Program-made: the position numbers and the translations under genes
Source: Candidatus Omnitrophica bacterium UBA1562
Lineage (GTDB): Bacteria; Omnitrophota; Gorgyraeia; Gygaellales; Profunditerraquicolaceae
Assembly (NCBI GenBank): GCA_002322525.1
Contig: DCOU01000113.1
Location: 1-5,953 of the forward strand
Length of the DNA: 5,953 nt
Direction of reading: 5' to 3'
In this document: in pieces, positions 1 through 4,907 of the stretch
How positions within the stretch are numbered: the stretch's first letter is position 1
Layout of the letters: each line of letters starts with the position of its first letter
The notes under the pieces: generated by a model
What the model was told of the DNA's origin: nothing
The model's input: only the letters and a program-made list of their open reading frames with translations
Database searches by the model: none

Positions 1-768
1 GCAGTAGGCCAGGTGCTTTTGGTTATGTATACCTTACTTCTTGAGATAAGAAAAAATAAGAAAAATTTAGATAAGGTAATTAAAGCAATTAATGTTACAC
101 GTCCGACCTTACCCTTTAAAATCTTAACCGATATGGTGTTAAGTTGGGTTAAAACAAAAGCACCTTTAGAAAAAAATATCCTAGGATTTTTACAGATGCT
201 TAAAAATAAACGTATCCAGCAGGCAGAAGAAACCAGTCAATTGGTTAATGACGGCGATATCATTCTTACTCATTGTAATATCAGCGGCCTTATGCCTTTA
301 ATCGCGGAATTCTGTCTGCGGCAGAATAAAAAAGTCAGTTTTTTCGCCACCGAAACGCGGCCGTATTTACAGGGCTCCCGTCTTACTGCGTGGGAATTAA
401 AGCAGCAGGGGTTTGATGTTACTGTTATTTGCGATAGTGCAGTAGCCTTTGTTTTGTCCGCAGGTAAAATCAATAAGATTATTGTAGGAGCAGACCATCT
501 GGCCCGTAACGGCGATATTGCCAATAAAATCGGCACCTATCAGATTGCCATTTTAGCCAAACATTTTAATATCCCTTTTTATGTTTTATGCCCTCCGGCA
601 TCCCCAGCAAAGAGCGGTAAAGATATTAAAATTGAAATTCGTCCGGAGAAAGAATTATTGGAGTTCCAGGGTATACGCCTTGCCCCTAAAGGAGTCAAGG
701 GGTATTATCCGGCTTTTGACATTACCCCCAACGATTTGATTACAAAACATATTTACCTTAAGTATTGA
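1..768 (+). CDS. mtnA: MtnA/eIF2B-family sugar 1-phosphate isomerase, 5' end outside window
   Basis: This is probably an aldose-ketose isomerase acting on 5-methylthioribose 1-phosphate or a related 5-deoxyribose 1-phosphate. The frame is open from base 1, and the first residues (AVGQVLLVMYTLLLE, then NVTRPT) align with the interior MtnA stretch that ends in TRPTAVNL. The GTG at 13 is therefore not the start, and roughly 60-90 N-terminal residues are missing. Family hallmarks are THCN with the catalytic-type Cys (codon 274-276), ETRPYLQGSRLTAWEL, VGADHLARNGDIANKIGTY with the catalytic-type Asp (codon 493-495), IPFYV, and the C-terminal APKGVKGYYPAFDITP. Two oddities stand out. The segment between the Cys and TRP is about seven residues shorter than in typical MtnA, and the usual DETRP reads TETRP, as in ribose-1,5-bisphosphate isomerases. 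The substrate could therefore differ from methylthioribose 1-phosphate. The aldolase gene follows after 3 bases, which suggests one operon. Confidence 0.8.
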   Translation, partial: AVGQVLLVMYTLLLEIRKNKKNLDKVIKAINVTRPTLPFKILTDMVLSWVKTKAPLEKNILGFLQMLKNKRIQQAEETSQLVNDGDIILTHCNISGLMPLIAEFCLRQNKKVSFFATETRPYLQGSRLTAWELKQQGFDVTVICDSAVAFVLSAGKINKIIVGADHLARNGDIANKIGTYQIAILAKHFNIPFYVLCPPASPAKSGKDIKIEIRPEKELLEFQGIRLAPKGVKGYYPAFDITPNDLITKHIYLKY

Positions 769-771
769 CAG

Positions 772-1773
772 ATGACTTTTGGTAAAGACAGACAATTAAA
801 AAAAGAGATAATCGAAACCGGTAAGAGACTGGATGTTTTACGTTTAGTATCCGGCCGCTCAGGAAATTTAAGCGTAAGAATAGATGAAAAGAATATTCTT
901 GTCACTGCTACGCAGGCAGCTTTAGGCTCTTTGAAAGAAAAAGATATCCTGAGAGTGGATTTGACAAGCGAAGGTGATTTGAAAAACAAACGGTTAACTA
1001 CAGAATTCCCTTTGCATAGTTTAATCTATAAGAATTTCCCGCATCAGGCGGTCATCCACTGCCATCCTGTGCTGGTAAATGCATATTTTGCGGTATATTC
1101 TGATATCAAGGCCCTTACCTTTGAGACCAAACTTTATTTAGGAAACATCCCTGTCGTAGCCCAGGATACCCCTGCGGTCACCAGGCCCGAATTAGTAATT
1201 GAGGCTTTGAAGGAGAGTAATCTGGCAGTATTAAAAAACCACGGCGTAGTAGCTATGGCTGGTAATTTTAAAGACGCGCTGTATTTAATTGAAACTTTGG
1301 AAGAAACAGTAAGGACATGTGCTGTTGCCAGATTATTTAAAAAGGAGATACTCGACGATTTAGACAAGGAACTGAAAGGCGCCTTATGTAACGAAAAGGC
1401 CTATGATATGTTTTCTAAAGAACACATTCAGGCAATCGTGGATTTGGTTAATAAAGATGAGTTTATTGCTGAAAAAGGGCGGGAGCAGGATTTAACTTTG
1501 CAATTAGTTATTAAGCTTGAAGGCCACGATGAGGCTTATAAATTCATTTTTGAGAAGGGCAAAATTATTAAATTAGAATACGACGACAATGCCCCGTTTG
1601 TAATTTCAGCTCCCGGTGATGTTTGGAAATTAATATTTTTAGGTAAGCTCAATCCTTTCGTGGCTACTACGCAGGGCAGAATGAAATTAAAGGGCGAATT
1701 AGGCAAACTTTCCCGTTGGTATGTGCCGTTTAACCGCTTATTTGAATTGTTTAAACAAGTTAAAATAAAATGA
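772..1773 (+). CDS. Class II aldolase fused to a C-terminal SCP2-like domain
   Basis: Residues 1 to about 195 form a class II (zinc) aldolase/adducin domain of the fuculose-1-phosphate aldolase type. Visible motifs are SGRSGNLSVR (27-36), TEFPLH with the catalytic-type Glu78, the zinc pair His96 and His98 in IHCHP, and the third zinc ligand His157 in LKNHGVV. Such enzymes split ketose 1-phosphates into dihydroxyacetone phosphate and an aldehyde; MtnB dehydratases share the fold. Residues about 215-333 are not part of a normal aldolase, which is about 210-230 residues long. They resemble an SCP2 (sterol carrier) domain: alternating hydrophobic strands, FEKGKI, then the typical end PFVISAPGDVWKLIFLGKLN and TTQGRMKLKGELGKL. 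The gene follows the isomerase by 3 bases and overlaps the dehydrogenase by ATGA, so the three are probably translated together. No strong ribosome binding site precedes the ATG. Confidence in the aldolase domain is high; the SCP2 assignment is from pattern only. Confidence 0.85.
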   Translation: MTFGKDRQLKKEIIETGKRLDVLRLVSGRSGNLSVRIDEKNILVTATQAALGSLKEKDILRVDLTSEGDLKNKRLTTEFPLHSLIYKNFPHQAVIHCHPVLVNAYFAVYSDIKALTFETKLYLGNIPVVAQDTPAVTRPELVIEALKESNLAVLKNHGVVAMAGNFKDALYLIETLEETVRTCAVARLFKKEILDDLDKELKGALCNEKAYDMFSKEHIQAIVDLVNKDEFIAEKGREQDLTLQLVIKLEGHDEAYKFIFEKGKIIKLEYDDNAPFVISAPGDVWKLIFLGKLNPFVATTQGRMKLKGELGKLSRWYVPFNRLFELFKQVKIK

Positions 1774-3254
1774 CACCAGCCTATCCTTTGTTTATTAATG
1801 GTGAATTCAAGGATTCCCCGAATAAGCAGAAGATAATTAATCCTTCTACAGGCGAGATTATAGCTGAAGTTGCTATTGCCTCTGAAAAAGATACAGATTC
1901 GGCAATAGAAGCTGCGCGTTTAGTCTTTGATAAAGGGCCGTGGCCGAGAATTTCTTTGGAAGAGCGTAAAGATTTTATTCTAAAAATATCTCAGGGTATT
2001 TTGGATAAGGCAGGAGAATTAGCCAAATTAGAATCCTTGAATACAGGTAAGCCGATTAAGGAATCAACCTTTATGGATATACCATCAAGTGCCAAGACAT
2101 TTGAGTATTTCGCCAATAATTTAGAGAAATATTTAGGGGCTGATACCTTAAAATTGCAAGATGCACATAGCCGGCTTTTACGCGAACCGCAAGGTGTAGC
2201 GGTACTGATTGTCCCCTGGAATTATCCCTTGTTAATTGCTTCATGGAAATTAGCAGCTGCATTAGCTTGCGGCAATACAGTTGTTTTAAAGCCTTCCAGT
2301 TTAACGCCGCTGACGGTGTTAGAGTTAGCTAAGATTATTCATGAAGCAGGCCTGCCAAAAGGCGCGGTTAATATAATTAATGGAAGCGGTGCAAAAATAG
2401 GTGAGGCGCTCTGCGCGGATAAGCGCGTGGATATGGTTTCTTTTACCGGGAGTAATGCCGTAGGGAAACAGATTCTCGGGCATGCTTCAAAGAATGTGAA
2501 GAAATTGATTATGGAGTTGGGCGGTAAGTCTGCAAGCTTAATCTTAAAAGACGCGGATTTAGAGTTAGCAGTAAACGGCTCCCTATGCTCCATATTTTTA
2601 AATCAGGGCCAGATGTGTACAGCCATGTCGCGCATCTTTGTTGAGGATGACGTATATGACAGATTTGTAAGTGAGTTCGTAAATAAAGCAAAACGCATTA
2701 AATTAGGCAACAGCCTGGATCATGAAACCCAGATGGGGCCTTTGATTTCTGACGAGCAACGTAAAAGAATCTTTGAATATGTGGAAAAAGCAAGACTCCA
2801 AGGCGCAAAATTACTTTATGGAGGTAAAATTCCTGAAGACGGCAACCTAAAAAATGGTTTTTTCTTTGAGCCTACTGTGTTATCAGAAGTTTCACCTCAA
2901 ATGAGTATTTTTCAGGAAGAAGTTTTTGGACCGGTAGTTTGCGTGAATAAATTTTCCACTTTAGACGAAGTAATTGCACTAGCCAATATGAGCGATTTTG
3001 CTCTGGCAAGCTCTATCTGGACTAGGGATGATGCTTTGGCTCAAGATTTAGCAAAGAAAATAAATGCTGGTATTATCTGGGTTAATACCTACGGCATGTT
3101 TTATAATGAAGTTCCTTACGGCGGATTTAAACAGAGTGGTTTTGGCAAGGAGCTGGGAAAGGAAGGTTTCTTAGAATATAGCCGGCTTAAGAATATAATC
3201 ATAGATAAAACAGAAGGCTCTAAACCCATTGTAAATTATTGGTACGGATTTTAA
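1770..3254 (+). CDS. NAD(P)-dependent aldehyde dehydrogenase (ALDH superfamily)
   Basis: The protein has 494 residues, a full-length non-acylating aldehyde dehydrogenase that oxidises an aldehyde to its carboxylic acid in the cytoplasm. All landmarks are present: VPWNYPL with Asn151, the cofactor-contacting Lys174 in VVLKPSS, FTGSNAVGK (225-233), the general base Glu249 in MELGGKS, the catalytic Cys283 in NQGQMCTAMSR, EEVFGPV (383-389), and the C-terminal PYGGFKQSGFGKELGKEG. It most resembles the betaine-aldehyde/retinal dehydrogenase branch, but the substrate cannot be read from sequence. The ATG overlaps the aldolase TGA, implying translational coupling, so the likely substrate is the aldehyde released by that aldolase (inference). 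Other start codons would break the standard N-terminus FINGEF...NPSTGE, so this start is well supported. Confidence 0.93.
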   Translation: MTPAYPLFINGEFKDSPNKQKIINPSTGEIIAEVAIASEKDTDSAIEAARLVFDKGPWPRISLEERKDFILKISQGILDKAGELAKLESLNTGKPIKESTFMDIPSSAKTFEYFANNLEKYLGADTLKLQDAHSRLLREPQGVAVLIVPWNYPLLIASWKLAAALACGNTVVLKPSSLTPLTVLELAKIIHEAGLPKGAVNIINGSGAKIGEALCADKRVDMVSFTGSNAVGKQILGHASKNVKKLIMELGGKSASLILKDADLELAVNGSLCSIFLNQGQMCTAMSRIFVEDDVYDRFVSEFVNKAKRIKLGNSLDHETQMGPLISDEQRKRIFEYVEKARLQGAKLLYGGKIPEDGNLKNGFFFEPTVLSEVSPQMSIFQEEVFGPVVCVNKFSTLDEVIALANMSDFALASSIWTRDDALAQDLAKKINAGIIWVNTYGMFYNEVPYGGFKQSGFGKELGKEGFLEYSRLKNIIIDKTEGSKPIVNYWYGF

Positions 3255-3258
3255 GTGA

Positions 3259-3300
3259 GGCCACAACTTATGGAACGAAGTGAACATAAGTTGTCTGGCC
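3259..3300. repeat. Hairpin repeat just after the aldehyde dehydrogenase stop
   Basis: An inverted repeat has perfect 10-bp arms, ACAACTTATG (3263-3272) and CATAAGTTGT (3285-3294), around a 12-base loop. A further GGCC/GGCC pair (3259-3262 with 3297-3300) is offset by a CT bulge. It begins 4 bases after the stop codon. No T-run follows, so it is not a classical intrinsic terminator. It could protect the 3' end of the upstream mRNA or be one unit of a dispersed palindromic repeat. Confidence 0.75.
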
Positions 3301-3306
3301 GAACTT

Positions 3307-3344
3307 ATCCCCCCTTCTTGCTTTCGCAAGAAAGCAGGGGGGAT
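3307..3344. repeat. C-run/G-run hairpin, intergenic
   Basis: The outer arms ATCCCCCC (3307-3314) and GGGGGGAT (3337-3344) pair perfectly over 8 bp. Inside them TTCTTGC (3315-3321) pairs with GCAAGAA (3326-3332) around a TTTC loop, leaving AGCA unpaired on the right side. The C-rich left arm and G-rich right arm resemble the two palindromes inside rlmN, although the sequence is not identical. The downstream flank is ATTAATTC, not a T-run, so a terminator role is weakly supported. Confidence 0.75.
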
Positions 3345-3351
3345 TAATTCG

Positions 3352-3394
3352 CACTTATAACTTACTCACACTTTTAGTGTTCGTAAGTTATGTG
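3352..3394. repeat. Hairpin repeat overlapping the upstream candidate start of the acyl-CoA synthetase
   Basis: The arms ATAACTTAC (3357-3365) and GTAAGTTAT (3383-3391) are perfect over 9 bp. An inner ACACT (3368-3372)/AGTGT (3376-3380) stem closes a TTT loop, and outer CAC/GTG bases can add to the stem. The right arm includes the ATG at 3390, so a folded transcript would hide that codon. The arms share AACTTA/TAAGTT with the first hairpin of this intergenic stretch. Confidence 0.7.
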
Positions 3395-3404
3395 CTCATT
3401 AAAA

Positions 3405-4907
3405 ATGAATGTCGCTGAATTTTTAGAAACAAGAGCAAAGGCATTCTCCGATAAGCCCGCCCTCATTTTTAAAGAGCAAACCATAACCTTCAACCAATTA
3501 AGGAATTCTTCTTTTTGCCTCGCAGATAGCCTAAGAAATTTAGGTTTGAAAAAGTGCGATAAAGTTGCCATTTATCTTCCTAACTGGCCGCAGTATTTGT
3601 ACAGTTATTTAGCTATATGGTGTTGTGGTGCAACTGCAGTGCCCCTTGATTTTATGTTAACCGAAGATGAGCTCATATCCTGCATATCCCATTCCGAAGC
3701 AAAAATATTAATCGCCAAGCCCAAAACAAATATTTCATTAACGGGCATCAAAGAGAAATGTCCGGGCCTTAAGAATATCATTATCTGCCACGAAGAGGTA
3801 GAGGGATTTTTATCTTTTGAGCAACTATTAGAAGAGGGTAAAAGTAAATTCCCTGAGGTTGAAATCCAGGATAAGGATTACGGGATTATTTTTTATACTT
3901 CAGGCACAACCGGTAAGCCCAAAGGGGTTTTAATAAATTATTTGCAATTAGATGCACCCCCTAAAGCGATGACTCACTTTGTCGACTTTAATGACAAAGA
4001 TATCGTTTTATGCGCGCTTCCCTTTTCACATATAGGAGGATTAATCTATCTTCAGAACTGTATTACATTCGGCCTTACAGTTGTCCTGATGGACCGTTTT
4101 ATACCCGTAGAATTTTTAAAGAATATCCAACAATACCGGATAACTTGTTTCTGGATTGTGCCTTCGATGTATTATGCGCTTTTGCAATTAAAAGAATTTG
4201 AAAGTTATGATTTGTCAAGCGTGCGCTGGATGGTTATCTTTGGCGCACCCAGTTCACCTGATGCCTTGCGTAGATTCTATCAGTATTGCCCGCGGGCGCA
4301 TCTCCTTCATGGTTGGGGCTTGACGGAGACCAATGCCCCTACTACCGTCATTCCTATGGGTTCAAAGAAACTTGAGAGCGTAGGAAAGGCTGCTCCGTGG
4401 ATAGAAGTCAAGATATTCGATGACGACGATAAAGAATTGCCTTCAGGCGCGATAGGTGAAATAGCGGTAAGAGGCTGGGTAGTTACCGATGGTTATTACA
4501 AAGACCCGGAAGCTACAGCTTTGGCAATGCGTAACAGCTGGTTTCATACCGGAGATTTAGGAAAATTTGATTCTGAAGGTTACCTTTATATCGTAGGCAG
4601 AAAAAAAGAAATGATTAAGGTTGCAGGAGAAATCGTTTTTGAGCCGGAGATAGAAGCCGCCATACACAAACATCCTGATATTGCTGAAGTAGCAGCGATT
4701 GGCGTGCCGGATAAATTACGGGGTGAAGTGCCCAAGGCATTTGTGGTGCTAAAAGAGGGGAGTAAACTTAACGAAGCAGATTTGCGTTACTTCTGCCGGC
4801 AACACCTGGCGCACTTTAAAATCCCTCATTATTTTGAATTTATAACGGCTCTGCCTAAAAACAGGGTAGGCAAGATTGACAAGGAAAGATTAAGGAGCAA
4901 ATCTTGA
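3405..4907 (+). CDS. AMP-forming acyl-CoA synthetase (class I adenylate-forming enzyme)
   Basis: The protein activates a carboxylic acid with ATP to an acyl-AMP and then a CoA thioester. It has 500 residues from the ATG at 3405. Core motifs are the phosphate loop YTSGTTGKPKGV (164-175), GWGLTE (303-308), HTGDLG with ATP-ribose-binding Asp384, the hinge region GRKKEMIKVAGE (398-409) with Arg399, and the C-terminal catalytic Lys490 in PKNRVGKIDK. Its length fits medium- or long-chain acyl-CoA synthetases and aryl-CoA ligases, and is shorter than acetyl-CoA synthetase (about 650). An in-frame ATG at 3390 would add MCSLK. I prefer 3405 because MNVAEFLETRAKAFSDKPAL matches usual family starts and the 3390 codon lies in a hairpin; neither start has a clear ribosome binding site, and a stop at 3384 excludes anything earlier. 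It may activate the acid made by the preceding dehydrogenase, but 150 bases of hairpins separate them. Confidence 0.9.
   Translation: MNVAEFLETRAKAFSDKPALIFKEQTITFNQLRNSSFCLADSLRNLGLKKCDKVAIYLPNWPQYLYSYLAIWCCGATAVPLDFMLTEDELISCISHSEAKILIAKPKTNISLTGIKEKCPGLKNIIICHEEVEGFLSFEQLLEEGKSKFPEVEIQDKDYGIIFYTSGTTGKPKGVLINYLQLDAPPKAMTHFVDFNDKDIVLCALPFSHIGGLIYLQNCITFGLTVVLMDRFIPVEFLKNIQQYRITCFWIVPSMYYALLQLKEFESYDLSSVRWMVIFGAPSSPDALRRFYQYCPRAHLLHGWGLTETNAPTTVIPMGSKKLESVGKAAPWIEVKIFDDDDKELPSGAIGEIAVRGWVVTDGYYKDPEATALAMRNSWFHTGDLGKFDSEGYLYIVGRKKEMIKVAGEIVFEPEIEAAIHKHPDIAEVAAIGVPDKLRGEVPKAFVVLKEGSKLNEADLRYFCRQHLAHFKIPHYFEFITALPKNRVGKIDKERLRSKS
4892..4897 (+). promoter_or_regulatory. Ribosome binding site supporting the TTG start of rlmN
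   Basis: A perfect AAGGAG lies inside the 3' end of the acyl-CoA synthetase gene, 6 bases before the TTG at 4904. It decides the start of rlmN, because no ATG or GTG is suitably placed nearby and the following residues KDIKDLDLKELEEIL look like a normal RlmN N-terminus. Confidence 0.75.

Noticed and set aside
13..15. GTG as the start codon of the first gene
   Set aside because: The frame is open to base 1 and the residues before and after it align with an interior part of MtnA, so the true start is outside the window.
270..536. Antisense open frame opposite the isomerase
   Set aside because: It lies opposite the most conserved motifs of the isomerase, has no recognisable motif or ribosome binding site, and is a shadow frame.
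665..705. CCCCT/AGGGG repeat in the isomerase gene as another palindromic insertion
   Set aside because: The encoded LAPKGVKGYYPAFD is a normal conserved MtnA segment without extra residues, so there is no inserted element here.
3259..3300. Intrinsic transcription terminator after the aldehyde dehydrogenase
   Set aside because: The hairpin is strong but no T-run follows either this or the next stem, so it is listed only as a repeat.
3301..3404. Promoter for the acyl-CoA synthetase
   Set aside because: TATAA-like words exist, but none has a convincing -35 box at proper spacing, and the bases belong to hairpin arms.
4010..4201. Small + strand open frame inside the acyl-CoA synthetase
   Set aside because: It overlaps a conserved enzyme in another frame and the translation shows no family signature.
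4852..4872. Inverted repeat TGCCTA/TAGGCA near the end of the acyl-CoA synthetase
   Set aside because: It is only 6 bp and encodes the conserved PKNRVGKID motif, with no extra residues relative to the family; probably chance.
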